From Lachnospiraceae bacterium (GTDB taxonomy: Bacteria; Bacillota; Clostridia; Lachnospirales; Lachnospiraceae): a DNA stretch of 64,000 nt. Below, piece by piece: positions 27,402 to 36,584 of the stretch. The position numbers and the translations under genes were made by a program. Below the pieces are notes generated by a model. That model saw only the letters and a program-made list of their open reading frames with translations. It did no database searches and was not told the DNA's origin. How positions within the stretch are numbered: position 1 is the first letter of the stretch; every line of letters starts with the position of its first letter. Where the stretch lies: NCBI GenBank assembly GCA_900168235.1, contig FUZG01000010.1, forward strand, positions 62,001 to 126,000, read 5' to 3'.

Positions 27402-29243
27402 TTACTTTATGTGAGCTATAGTACTCATATACTCATTTGTATGGATTACCAGATCACAAATATCGTAACTATAATCATTTTTCCAACAAACGTATCCAAG
27501 ACTCATTTGGTCTCTTCCGCTTTCACTCTTAATTTCTTCAAACCATTGGTACATGACATTCCTTAAATGTTCATCATGATTTGAACGGACCAGACAGGCT
27601 GTATCACAAAGTCCATTTACATCCTTAAACCCTTCTCTGGCATACTTCTCTAACTGTTTTCTTAATACCTCTTCATTCACTTTATTAAGATATATGAGTT
27701 CCGCTGCCTCCTGTTCTATTGTATTTCTTCCTGGATGAGGGAAACATAACATGCTCTGATCACCCGCATATCTCTTTATATACTTTTCCAGATTGCCATT
27801 AATCTGTATCTTTCCATCTACCCATATTGTATAATCATACTCACTCAAATATTCCATCGGCAAAATCTTGACCCGTCTTGCTAATTGCAATGGACTCAAA
27901 TTATCTGGATTGTCCAAATAAACTATCCGCCATTTCTCTGACTTTAAGTCATGATTATCTGTAAAACAAATATAATCCCATTCAGGATTAACCACCTTGA
28001 TATCCTTTACCTGATCATAACCACCTGTTATACAAGTATATACAGCGCACTTCCCATTAAACCATTTTAATAATTTCCTATTTCTGTAATACTTATCGAA
28101 ATAAACATCTCTTACATGTTTCCATTCCTTAATATTATTTTCAATATACTGCTTATACACATCAAGTTCTTTTTTATTCTTCGAAGTTTCTTTCATATAT
28201 AATGTACAAGCACCAAACCAACACAATCTTTCTTTTCGATTCGTTTTCAAGACTTCTGAGATTGCTTTCTTTATATTGTTCAGGTTTTTTTCGTCGTTAC
28301 TGCATACTAACGCTAAGACCTCACTTGTAATTTCCCCATTTTTGAATTCATCAATAAATTCCTGTTCACCTATTCCAGCCATGACCCGATAAATCAAAAA
28401 GCGTATTTCTGCAATTTTATCTAAAACCTCATCAAAATCAGCGCACTTCTTAAAGACATCTATTTCTCCATCGTCTATTGATAGTGCATCAACATACATC
28501 ATTAAAGAATCGATTTTTTCATCAAATAATCTCACATCGTTAAATTGTAAGAGTTTTTTTATTCCTTCTTCTGCTTGTCCTGAATTAAGCAAATCTTTTA
28601 TATAAGGATATTCCTTGTCCCAAAGTTCCTTTATTCTTTTAATCAACTTATGTTTTTCTTCATTCTTTGCCTCTTCTAACGGATAGTATTCCTTTGAAAA
28701 ACTAATTGCATTATCCAACGCATTTAGATCCGGCCACTCGGGCTTATATGCCCGGTAATACCATCTCTCCGGATTTGCCACTGCTCCGATCTTATAATCT
28801 CTTCGCCTGAATTCCATACACTGAGACTGTTCATAATACATATATCCCTTAAGAATATCTTCTCTCCATTCAATATCTTTCCTTGTAACCATTAACGCTC
28901 CATCAACCAGCGGCACCTCTTTAAAAATGGCTTTTCCGACTTCTTCTTCGCTATTAAGCGTACCAATCATATTAAAATCAGACTGAGTAAATAATTGAAC
29001 TATCTCTGAAATAAAATTGACAGCATGAATAAATGCATACTCCCTTAGATATACCTTATACTCTGCATCAGTCGAATGCATTGCTGCATTATAAGCTTCA
29101 AATATACTATCTGCTTCACCTATGGTTATTACGTCAATCTCACAATTTTCCGGAACATATAACCTGTCTATGTATTTGAGGCACTCTTGCAGATATCTTC
29201 CATCCTTCCAGCAAATAATAAATGCGACTTTACATTTGTCCAT
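27402..29243 (-). CDS. Degenerate GT2_5 domain fused to a DUF616 glycosyltransferase domain
   Basis: About 613 aa from the ATG at 29243 with an AAAGGA site; the frame extends to a TTG at 29261. The N-terminal 200 residues align with the GT2_5 domains of the neighbours, but the acidic HQDVFI is REYAFI here, WDFYDISQ has become YMYYEQSQ and the WCxHD motif is gone, so this domain is probably inactive. The C-terminal 200 residues are a DUF616-type glycosyltransferase (AVYTCITGGYDQVKDI, DYICFTDN, DYTIWVDGKIQINGNL, MLCFPHPGRNTIEQEA) that looks complete. It is the last gene of the operon. The N-domain may now serve only for binding or assembly. Confidence 0.82.
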   Translation of the reverse strand: MDKCKVAFIICWKDGRYLQECLKYIDRLYVPENCEIDVITIGEADSIFEAYNAAMHSTDAEYKVYLREYAFIHAVNFISEIVQLFTQSDFNMIGTLNSEEEVGKAIFKEVPLVDGALMVTRKDIEWREDILKGYMYYEQSQCMEFRRRDYKIGAVANPERWYYRAYKPEWPDLNALDNAISFSKEYYPLEEAKNEEKHKLIKRIKELWDKEYPYIKDLLNSGQAEEGIKKLLQFNDVRLFDEKIDSLMMYVDALSIDDGEIDVFKKCADFDEVLDKIAEIRFLIYRVMAGIGEQEFIDEFKNGEITSEVLALVCSNDEKNLNNIKKAISEVLKTNRKERLCWFGACTLYMKETSKNKKELDVYKQYIENNIKEWKHVRDVYFDKYYRNRKLLKWFNGKCAVYTCITGGYDQVKDIKVVNPEWDYICFTDNHDLKSEKWRIVYLDNPDNLSPLQLARRVKILPMEYLSEYDYTIWVDGKIQINGNLEKYIKRYAGDQSMLCFPHPGRNTIEQEAAELIYLNKVNEEVLRKQLEKYAREGFKDVNGLCDTACLVRSNHDEHLRNVMYQWFEEIKSESGRDQMSLGYVCWKNDYSYDICDLVIHTNEYMSTIAHIK

Positions 29244-29266
29244 TTGATTAATTCCTTTCAACAGGA

Positions 29267-32047
29267 TTACATACCAAGTTCATCCCGAATAGACTCCATA
29301 TCTGTTTCATCAAAAAAGCCATCTTTAAGGATCACCTTATAAATTCGATCCACCAGCATTTCCCGGCATTTTCCCGTATACCCTCTTATTTCTGCGAGCA
29401 TTCCCGACACATTTCTCACATATGCTTCCGGATCAGTCTTACTTAATTGAAACTCTGAAATAATGCGAATATACTCATTTACTCGATCCTCAATATTTAT
29501 AAATGGATCTTCCCGGTCAACTTCTACCGTCACTAATACTTGAGGAACTTCTGCGATACTCTTTTCCCTGACAGTGCGAAGCAAAAATTCTCTTTCCCCT
29601 TCATCTCCAAGAGATTCCTCGAATCCTCCTGATTCTGTAACGTTACTTCTTCTGAATATTACAGCAGAAAGCTTAGGATAAGCTTTTCCCAACATACTTG
29701 CAAAACACTTTCCAGATGTTTCAATACGACTATAGTTTTCATCCGGACATATCAGGCTAATTCCCATTCCATTTTCAGAAAGAAGTGTATCCGCATAGCC
29801 ATAGACACACTCTGGATCAGCCTCCAGGAGTTTTAATGTATTGTACATGTAATTACGTTCAAATCTATCCCCTGTTTTTATAAAAGCTAAATAATCTCCT
29901 GTTGTTTCCCTTATACCAATGTTTCTCCTACCCGATCTGCTTACATCATCGGATTCATACAGTCTTATCCTTTTATCTTCAACCAGATTAAGTACTTTTT
30001 GTTCTTCTCCGTTAAATACACCCACAATTACCATTTCCCAATATGGATATATCTGACTTCGAACATCCTCTATTGTCCGTCTTAAAGCTTCACATCGCCC
30101 ATCTGTCAAAAGTACGATGCTGATTTGCTTACAACCTTTCAACTCATATTTATTCTCCAATTTTCCAAGTACATTTGTTTCATCTTTGGTTGATACAAAC
30201 ACCTGAAAACGCTCAGGTAATGCCATTTCTTCAAATTTTATTCTGCCAAAATATGTCTGATCTACCTTTCCTACAAAAAGGCCTGTATCGATAAGACGAT
30301 TTATAAAGTCCGATTCGGCATAACATCTTCTGTTTCTTTCTCCTCCAAAAAGCTGCCAATGCAATACCCTTTCCTCAGCATCTACAGATTCATCTTCGAC
30401 TGTATCTGTTATACCTATTCCAATAGAATTAATCGTAATTAAATAACCGTCTTCTTTTAGTATCCTATGTATTTCACCCATCGCAGCCTTATCATCTGCA
30501 CAATGATTAAAAGTCTCCGATGCAATAACAATGTCGCAGCTCCTATCCTCTAAGCTCCAAAAAGTCTGCAGTTCATCCTCTTCCCGTTTTCCGGTATGAT
30601 CCGCTTCCGATGTAATATATTCCGTCACCGTTGTCTGCATGTTAATCCACTGGCCCAACACCGGTAAGTAACTTAGCGATACTACTCTCAGATCATTACC
30701 ATGCATCGTCTCTTTAAGTATTGATGCTGCTGCACGTTCCTCAGGAGATGCCCCGCATCCTGCGCAAAATATCTGTTTATTCCCTTCTCCGGTATATGCC
30801 GCTGCCTTCCACGGAAATCCATGATGTTTTCTGATTTTAGGACTCGAACTCTGAAAAGTAAGGACTTTCTTTATATTTCCGCAGATGGGACATCTGAATC
30901 CTGAGAGTTCTTCTGACTTGCCTGCCGGGACTCCTTCAGCCAAAAGTTTCTTGTATACTTTGTCTGAATCATATATATACTTATTCATTACTACACGGAT
31001 AGCAGCTTCGGATATAAGTCCCTTCTGAAACCATTTACGAAGCAAAGGTATATAATCATCTGTATCACAGTCAAACTCTGCTCTATACAGGAGAAATCTA
31101 AGTGCAATATACTTTTCCCTAATTTCGCCGAAACTACCGCCCGGTGTCCAAAAACACCGTATCCCTTCCTGTGCCTCTTCATCATATATCGTCAATAGTT
31201 CACGTATCATTTCAAGATCATTATCCTGAACTGCACGATATATTTTTACATATTCCAGTTTTTCACGTACTTCTTCAAAACGATCATGGCTTAAATCCCT
31301 AAATATCAACTCTGCAATCTCATGCGCAGCTTCAATATTCTTTGATTCCTCTACCTCAAAAGGATTACTATTCTCTGTTCCGGCTTCAAAGCCATATGCA
31401 TCATGATAGGTTTCACAAAAAATTTTCCTGTAATGATCATATTTTCCAAGTCCAAGATGAGCCAGATCATGCATACACCATGGACTCTTCTGATAAGGAA
31501 CAGCAACCTTGTATCCGACTCTCCAAAATTCCATACTCTGGGACAGATCATAAAAATCCCAGCCGTCAAATATATCCTCTCTCCACTTCAGATCATGATT
31601 TGTGATCATGATCATTCCATCTATTGCCGAAACCTCAGTCAAGCCTTCTTCGTTAGAATACATACTTATACCGCCGCTTTGTCCGTTAAAAAGCAAGGTT
31701 CCACCAGTATCCCAGCTATTAAAGGCATAGGCATCAGGAGGCATATTTACCGCACCTATCACGCCAAGCATCCCCACTTCCGGATCTAATGCAAATGAAT
31801 CTACAACATCCTGAATAAAATTTTGATTAAGAATGAATACATCATGGTGCAGATACACTTTATATCGCGCATCAGAAGAATGCATGGCTGCATTATAAGC
31901 TTCACATATACTATGAGCTTCTCTAACACCTATCACATCTGTTTCAAATCCTTCAGGGATCCACAATCTATTTATGTAATAAGTACATTCACTAAAGTAC
32001 TGCTCATCATTTGTTGCAATGATAAATGCAATCTTTTTATCATTCAT
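29267..32047 (-). CDS. Three-domain glycosyltransferase with degenerate C-terminal GT2
   Basis: 926 aa, the same architecture as the 878-aa protein at 17238. The N-terminal GT2_5 domain looks intact (YKVYLHHDVFILNQ, DLKWREDIFDGWDFYDLSQ, SPWCMHD). Near residue 385 are CPICGNIKK and CAGCGASPEE, followed by a methyltransferase-like region (SCDIVIASETFNHCADDKAAM). In the C-terminal GT2-like domain the DDGS of the paralogue is GVFNGE and DSDDEW is KTGDRF, so both acidic sites are lost. Its start overlaps the end of the GT92 gene by 8 bp. It probably adds one sugar, not two. Confidence 0.83.
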   Translation of the reverse strand: MNDKKIAFIIATNDEQYFSECTYYINRLWIPEGFETDVIGVREAHSICEAYNAAMHSSDARYKVYLHHDVFILNQNFIQDVVDSFALDPEVGMLGVIGAVNMPPDAYAFNSWDTGGTLLFNGQSGGISMYSNEEGLTEVSAIDGMIMITNHDLKWREDIFDGWDFYDLSQSMEFWRVGYKVAVPYQKSPWCMHDLAHLGLGKYDHYRKIFCETYHDAYGFEAGTENSNPFEVEESKNIEAAHEIAELIFRDLSHDRFEEVREKLEYVKIYRAVQDNDLEMIRELLTIYDEEAQEGIRCFWTPGGSFGEIREKYIALRFLLYRAEFDCDTDDYIPLLRKWFQKGLISEAAIRVVMNKYIYDSDKVYKKLLAEGVPAGKSEELSGFRCPICGNIKKVLTFQSSSPKIRKHHGFPWKAAAYTGEGNKQIFCAGCGASPEERAAASILKETMHGNDLRVVSLSYLPVLGQWINMQTTVTEYITSEADHTGKREEDELQTFWSLEDRSCDIVIASETFNHCADDKAAMGEIHRILKEDGYLITINSIGIGITDTVEDESVDAEERVLHWQLFGGERNRRCYAESDFINRLIDTGLFVGKVDQTYFGRIKFEEMALPERFQVFVSTKDETNVLGKLENKYELKGCKQISIVLLTDGRCEALRRTIEDVRSQIYPYWEMVIVGVFNGEEQKVLNLVEDKRIRLYESDDVSRSGRRNIGIRETTGDYLAFIKTGDRFERNYMYNTLKLLEADPECVYGYADTLLSENGMGISLICPDENYSRIETSGKCFASMLGKAYPKLSAVIFRRSNVTESGGFEESLGDEGEREFLLRTVREKSIAEVPQVLVTVEVDREDPFINIEDRVNEYIRIISEFQLSKTDPEAYVRNVSGMLAEIRGYTGKCREMLVDRIYKVILKDGFFDETDMESIRDELGM

Positions 32048-33215
32048 GCAGGAGGCCTCTCTTTCTAAGGTTCTGCTCTACTATTGGCAAATATTTGAGC
32101 ATTCTGTCATCTAAAATCTCATTCCGGTCATTTATATCAAAATATTTGTCCTCATAGTTTCCTATCAAATCGGCAAATCCGCGTTTCATTTTCACTCTGA
32201 CCCAATACTCTCTGGATTTGACATAATAATGATTTATCTGAAGCACGCTGCAATCTTGATCTTCTCCGGATTGATCATAAGGACCATCAACTCTTGAACC
32301 CCTTTCATTCACCGTATATCTATGCTCTGTATATACAAAGTGATGAGGACTTAAAGGATATAATGCCTTCCTTGGATTAACTATGGTTTTTATATGCTGA
32401 TGCTGCCAAAATGAATTCTCTGCGCGATGAATAAACGTCCCGATCACAGGTCTTCCATTGTCATGAACCTGCCCATCAGAACCAAAAATTCTCCAACTCA
32501 CTGCGACGCCTCCGATACCCGGATTCATCTCGAACATTTTATCAACCAGATCCGGTACACTTTCTCCCTGTACCGGCAGGATAAATTCATCCGCATCAAC
32601 CGCACCTATATACTTTACTTCATATCTAAATCTGTCCAACGCGTCCATATAAACAGGAAGCTGACGCTTCTTTCCGGGACACCATGTATATGTGACACTT
32701 CCTTCATCAATATATGACTGAAGCACTTCTCTTGTATGATCAGTACTCTCATTGTCATAGATAAAAAAGCGGTTGATTCCAACCGCCTTATGATATTCGA
32801 TCCATTCAGGAAGATATCTTTCTTCATTCTTCACAATCAGTACAAGTCCCATTTTGTCCTGATTTTTGGGAATACTCTGAGCCTCAGAAATAAAATTACG
32901 AAATGCCTCTCTTATTTCCTCGAAATAGTTTTTTATAAAACTTTCCCGATTCTTTGCTTCTGATATATTTTTAATTTTATCCCATAGCGAAGCTTTAACT
33001 AAAAGGTACTTTAGCGATTCACAAACTCTTTCATCTTCATTCCGAAAAGCAAGCTTCATCCTGTGGATAAAGTACTCCAATGCCGCCTCCGCTTTTTCCA
33101 ATTGCGCAGTAATTTGATCCGAAGGAATTTTCTGCATTAATTCTCCAATGCGTTCAAATATTTCCTGCTGTTCCGTAATTTCCTGATAGATTTCCTGAAA
33201 TACCTCCTGATTCAT
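32040..33215 (-). CDS. Glycosyltransferase family 92 protein
   Basis: 391 aa, GGGGGGAA ribosome site. After a helical N-terminus of about 125 aa the GT92 signature appears: MGLVLIVKNEERYLPEWIEYH, GINRFFIYDNESTDHT, then KYIGAVDADEFILP with the DxD metal site, and IKTIVNPRKALYPLSPHH. GT92 enzymes are known mostly as galactosyltransferases in animals; bacterial members are common in surface glycan loci with unknown specificity. The N-terminal helices could mediate assembly with the neighbouring enzymes. It overlaps the next gene by 8 bp, indicating coupled translation. Confidence 0.9.
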   Translation of the reverse strand: MNQEVFQEIYQEITEQQEIFERIGELMQKIPSDQITAQLEKAEAALEYFIHRMKLAFRNEDERVCESLKYLLVKASLWDKIKNISEAKNRESFIKNYFEEIREAFRNFISEAQSIPKNQDKMGLVLIVKNEERYLPEWIEYHKAVGINRFFIYDNESTDHTREVLQSYIDEGSVTYTWCPGKKRQLPVYMDALDRFRYEVKYIGAVDADEFILPVQGESVPDLVDKMFEMNPGIGGVAVSWRIFGSDGQVHDNGRPVIGTFIHRAENSFWQHQHIKTIVNPRKALYPLSPHHFVYTEHRYTVNERGSRVDGPYDQSGEDQDCSVLQINHYYVKSREYWVRVKMKRGFADLIGNYEDKYFDINDRNEILDDRMLKYLPIVEQNLRKRGLLHE

Positions 33216-33245
33216 ACTTTCCCCCCATTTAGTTCCATATATCCG

Positions 33246-33929
33246 CTAAATTCTTTTATTCCATTTTTTGTATAACAATTCAAGATCTGCATCATCCGGT
33301 GCTATTCGATATGCCTGACTCACATATTTCCACATCATTTCATATTCTCTTTTTTCTGCTGCGATTCCAATAGCTGCTTTAAGCAGAAATATATCTTCTG
33401 TAAGCAAACACGGTCGCTCAAGCATATACTGCATTGCTTCTGTGTCCATTTCTCGATTCATCAGCTCTTCAATTTTCTGATAAATGATTTTCTGAACATC
33501 GATTTCAAAAAAAACCTCCCCATTATACAACAGTTCCTCTATTTCAATTTTGTCAATCTCCAATTCACTGCATACTGAATATGGTATAGCATCCTTAAAA
33601 AATAGCTTTTTCCCATGATGCATCGCCCAATGTATAGCATCACTTTTTTTCTTATATTCATTTCTCAAAAAAAAGATTATGTCATACAGTTCTTCAGGAT
33701 AAACCTCAGAATTGAAAATATGATCATAAATAAAACACTGTGCTGGAAATATTGCAGTATCTTCCTGCTCCCAGGTATCGATCACCATATCATCCGGCAA
33801 TAATGCATCCATGTACCCTCTGGATAAAAGACCTGACGATGCCAAAAGTGCATCCATGTCTGCAAACTTTTTTACTCCATCTTTTAAGCAATTCAAGAAA
33901 AACCAAGCCACAGCTTTGTGATCTGTCAT
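33246..33929 (-). CDS. Conserved-context protein of unknown function in glycosyltransferase operon
   Basis: 227 aa, AGAGGA ribosome site. I do not recognise a family. The protein is soluble, without signal peptide or membrane segment. The first half has Trp/Phe-rich helices (HKAVAWFFLNCLKDGVKKF) and IFPAQCFIYDHIFNSEVYPEELYDIIFFL. The last 70 residues resemble a short TPR-like helical repeat (EAMQYMLERPCLLTEDIFLLKAAIGIAA, then MMWKYVSQAYRIAPDDADLELLYKKW). Its position between a DUF4422 and a GT92 gene, with short gaps on both sides, suggests a scaffold or accessory protein of the glycan machinery. Confidence 0.6.
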   Translation of the reverse strand: MTDHKAVAWFFLNCLKDGVKKFADMDALLASSGLLSRGYMDALLPDDMVIDTWEQEDTAIFPAQCFIYDHIFNSEVYPEELYDIIFFLRNEYKKKSDAIHWAMHHGKKLFFKDAIPYSVCSELEIDKIEIEELLYNGEVFFEIDVQKIIYQKIEELMNREMDTEAMQYMLERPCLLTEDIFLLKAAIGIAAEKREYEMMWKYVSQAYRIAPDDADLELLYKKWNKRI

Positions 33930-33941
33930 TTATATATCCTC

Positions 33942-34658
33942 TTAACATTTCCCATACGGAATTCTTGAATCAGGCGAATCTGACTGCACCATTCTTATCT
34001 CACGAACCCTAACCTGCTGCATCATGATCCATACTCTCATCAAACGCTCTCCTAAAAAACCCATTACTCTCCGTTGATAAGAGTCTGTATATTGTTCCGG
34101 ATGCAATTCCTTCTCAACTTTGAAAAGAATCGAAAACAGCCAGGAACAATAGGAATCAAATAACTCTTTTCTCGTAATCATCATATTGCAGCAGGTCATT
34201 AGTTTATCCTGCATACACTTGTCGAAACAATCCAGATAGTCTGAATATACTTCTTTGATAACCTTTCGGCACAGATCAAGGCCATCAGATCTATGATGAA
34301 CTACAAAATGTGTATAAACCGGTTCCTGCATTACCTGCGGCCATGCTGTGATCACATCATATTTTTTTAATAAACCCTCAATTTCATCTTTTCGAAGTAT
34401 CCGTTCTGCTTTTGCATCCGAATAATATCTGCGATAATGACAGATTCCTACATTATCGCAATGCACATTTTTCCAAATCCAATACATTCCCGTAAGTTCA
34501 CAGTACGTATCATTTTTTTCAGAAATCCCCTCTCCACGGTTATCTTTTTCATAGGGCAGAGCATTATGTAACTCCGCACCTACCTGAAGCGGAATATACC
34601 CTTTTCCGGAAGGCATCAAGCAATCTTTATGCGTAATAACATATATTCTGGTATCCAT
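33942..34658 (-). CDS. DUF4422 glycosyltransferase
   Basis: About 238 aa from the ATG at 34658, which has AAAGGG six bases upstream; the frame also offers a GTG at 34679. The sequence RIYVITHKDCLMPSGKGYIPLQVGA, then NDTYCELTGMYWIWKN and VGICHYRRYYSD, is the DUF4422 pattern (galactofuranosyl- or similar transferases of capsule loci). The HYRRYY motif and the later DVITAWPQVM are characteristic. It begins about 20 bp after the CgeB-type gene at 34681 and ends 12 bp before the unknown gene, so it lies in the same operon. Confidence 0.87.
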   Translation of the reverse strand: MDTRIYVITHKDCLMPSGKGYIPLQVGAELHNALPYEKDNRGEGISEKNDTYCELTGMYWIWKNVHCDNVGICHYRRYYSDAKAERILRKDEIEGLLKKYDVITAWPQVMQEPVYTHFVVHHRSDGLDLCRKVIKEVYSDYLDCFDKCMQDKLMTCCNMMITRKELFDSYCSWLFSILFKVEKELHPEQYTDSYQRRVMGFLGERLMRVWIMMQQVRVREIRMVQSDSPDSRIPYGKC

Positions 34659-34680
34659 ACTGTTCCCTTTAACATACACT

Positions 34681-35871
34681 TCACTTCATTAATCCGGTTA
34701 TTCGAAACATAGTTTCCAATCGACTTCTGTATGTGAAGTCCTTTTTCATAACTTCATATCCACGCATTGAGATTTTTTTTCGTTCATCTTCGTGCTCAAG
34801 GTAATACTGCGCCTTTTCATATGCATCAAGAACACTTTCATACATGACACACGCATCATCCGGGACGAGCTCTGCAAGTTCCGGCTGAAAATTAGACAAC
34901 AAAAAACCTCCGCAACCCATGATGTCAAGACACCTCTGAGGAATAGCACTTACAATTTTTCTAACAGATATATTAAGGTTGATACGACTGCACTTAAAGA
35001 CCTTTGGCATTTCTTCAAACCAGTCTACCTGACCACACTGTTCTACATTTTTTAGGATTTCTGACTTTTGATACGAAAAAAATCTAACCGGGAAATGTTT
35101 ACCCAAAAGTTCCAGTATCATCAAACGTTCTCGAAATGTCACATTTCTGCACATCCAGATCCACAGAAACAATTCCTGGATCACCTTCGGTCTCGACTCC
35201 CCCTTCAGATATACCGCATTTCCTACCGCATCCATAAAGTCCTGAGTAGAAACTGCCTTTAAAACCTCTTCTGATAACGCCGGACGCATAATGTCCATGC
35301 CATATGTGTCAAGCTGGACATCTGTGAGCGAACGGATATATTCTCTCCAGTACTCCGGTACATGCTGCAAGTCATAATAAAGGCCGTTATCATAGAGCTG
35401 TCCTATAAACGATATTTCAGATTTATATCTTTTCCTCTCTGCACTTGATGGGATGTATCTGTCAAATCGTCTTGTACTAACCGCAAGCGGCAGATGCCAC
35501 ACATTAGTTATTCCATATTTTTTCTTGATTTCTTCTACTTCCAGTGCATCAAAAGAAAAAATTTTTGTCGTATCAAAAAAAAGACCCTTTGATGTCTCTA
35601 TACGCATCGGTGAATCATATGACCAGGATATATACAGTACTCCTGCATCCTGACATGCTTCTGCAATAGGTGTAAAATAATTAACCGTAAAAACCGCATC
35701 ATAACTTTTCCGTCTTAGATACTCACGAACAATTTCAACAAATTTATCATCATGAAATACAGAGAGATCGCAGTCATCATCAAATACATCAAATTCTACT
35801 CTCATCCGCTGCAATTCTTCCTCTATATCAAAATTCGTAAGAGATCTCCAACGATATACCAATATCCTCAT
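34681..35871 (-). CDS. CgeB-family glycosyltransferase (DUF3880)
   Basis: 396 aa. The N-terminal half has MRILVYRWRSLTNFDIEEEL, SYDAVFTVNYFTPIAEACQD and YISWSYDSPMRIET (DUF3880); the C-terminal half has SRINLNISVRKIVSAIPQRCLDIMGCGGFLLSN and EHEDERKKISMRGYEVMKKDF (Glyco_trans_1_2). It is clearly paralogous to 36581 and 15279. Its start overlaps the end of the partial CgeB gene by 4 bp. Repeated CgeB-type transferases next to flagellin genes are typical of Clostridia that decorate flagellin, so a role in the flagellar glycan is likely. Donor unknown. Confidence 0.87.
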   Translation of the reverse strand: MRILVYRWRSLTNFDIEEELQRMRVEFDVFDDDCDLSVFHDDKFVEIVREYLRRKSYDAVFTVNYFTPIAEACQDAGVLYISWSYDSPMRIETSKGLFFDTTKIFSFDALEVEEIKKKYGITNVWHLPLAVSTRRFDRYIPSSAERKRYKSEISFIGQLYDNGLYYDLQHVPEYWREYIRSLTDVQLDTYGMDIMRPALSEEVLKAVSTQDFMDAVGNAVYLKGESRPKVIQELFLWIWMCRNVTFRERLMILELLGKHFPVRFFSYQKSEILKNVEQCGQVDWFEEMPKVFKCSRINLNISVRKIVSAIPQRCLDIMGCGGFLLSNFQPELAELVPDDACVMYESVLDAYEKAQYYLEHEDERKKISMRGYEVMKKDFTYRSRLETMFRITGLMK

Positions 35872-36584
35872 ACACTCTGCCCCTGCAGTAATTGTTGTAC
35901 AATTCTTTGACCATTTTGCGCGATTGATTCTCGTTCTTCAGGATGCTTAAGATAGTATTCAATCTTTTCCTGAACATCAAAGAAATTCGTATAAAATGCG
36001 ATACTTCCTTCCGGAAAGAAATTTAAATATGAAGTATTAAACGGTAACAGAACAAAATTTCCTGCTAGTATTGCTGTCAATACTTCCTCCGACATCATAT
36101 CCGGAATTGTTCTTTTCGGAATAAGAAGACTGATTTCAGATTCACTGCACAGAGTTAAAAAATCTTTTTCCTCTTCTCCATGATCATGAAAATTATCCAA
36201 AGTAACACTGCAGTCCAGTCCAAACGCATCGATCTCTGACTTTGCTACCGCAAAACGTAAGATCTTCGTCCTGTCAGCAAACTCTAGTGACGGCAATATC
36301 AAATACTCATAGTAATTTTGCTTATTGTTATCTGTCTTTCTATACTCTTCAGGCAGAGGCAATGTCTCTTCCAAGTCCTCCATTACATAGTCCGGCATAT
36401 GATCTAATGTGAACAACCCTGAATATTGCCCAGCCTGCGCGTCACACAATCCCCTAAGATATCCTTTTGTTGAATCTTTTAACGGATCCTTTATATTTTC
36501 TATCTCCTGACATTTTCCAAGTATTTCTCCATAGAAACTAACCTTATATATTTTTTTATTCAATGTGATAACCTCTTTTCTCAT
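35868..36584 (-). CDS. Partial CgeB-like protein (C-terminal domain only)
   Basis: 238 aa. It starts at a point equal to the middle of its full-length paralogues: YKVSFYGEILGKCQEI matches their ISFVGQLYDN segment, and the remainder (SEEVLTAILAGNFVLLPFNTSYLNFFPEGS, EYYLKHPEERESIAQNG) is the donor-binding domain. The DUF3880 half is absent and no remnant lies upstream, since the full gene at 36581 ends there with a 4-bp overlap. The key NLNISxR segment is not conserved. It could be a non-catalytic partner of one of the flanking transferases, or an early pseudogene that kept its frame. Confidence 0.65.
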   Translation of the reverse strand: MRKEVITLNKKIYKVSFYGEILGKCQEIENIKDPLKDSTKGYLRGLCDAQAGQYSGLFTLDHMPDYVMEDLEETLPLPEEYRKTDNNKQNYYEYLILPSLEFADRTKILRFAVAKSEIDAFGLDCSVTLDNFHDHGEEEKDFLTLCSESEISLLIPKRTIPDMMSEEVLTAILAGNFVLLPFNTSYLNFFPEGSIAFYTNFFDVQEKIEYYLKHPEERESIAQNGQRIVQQLLQGQSV

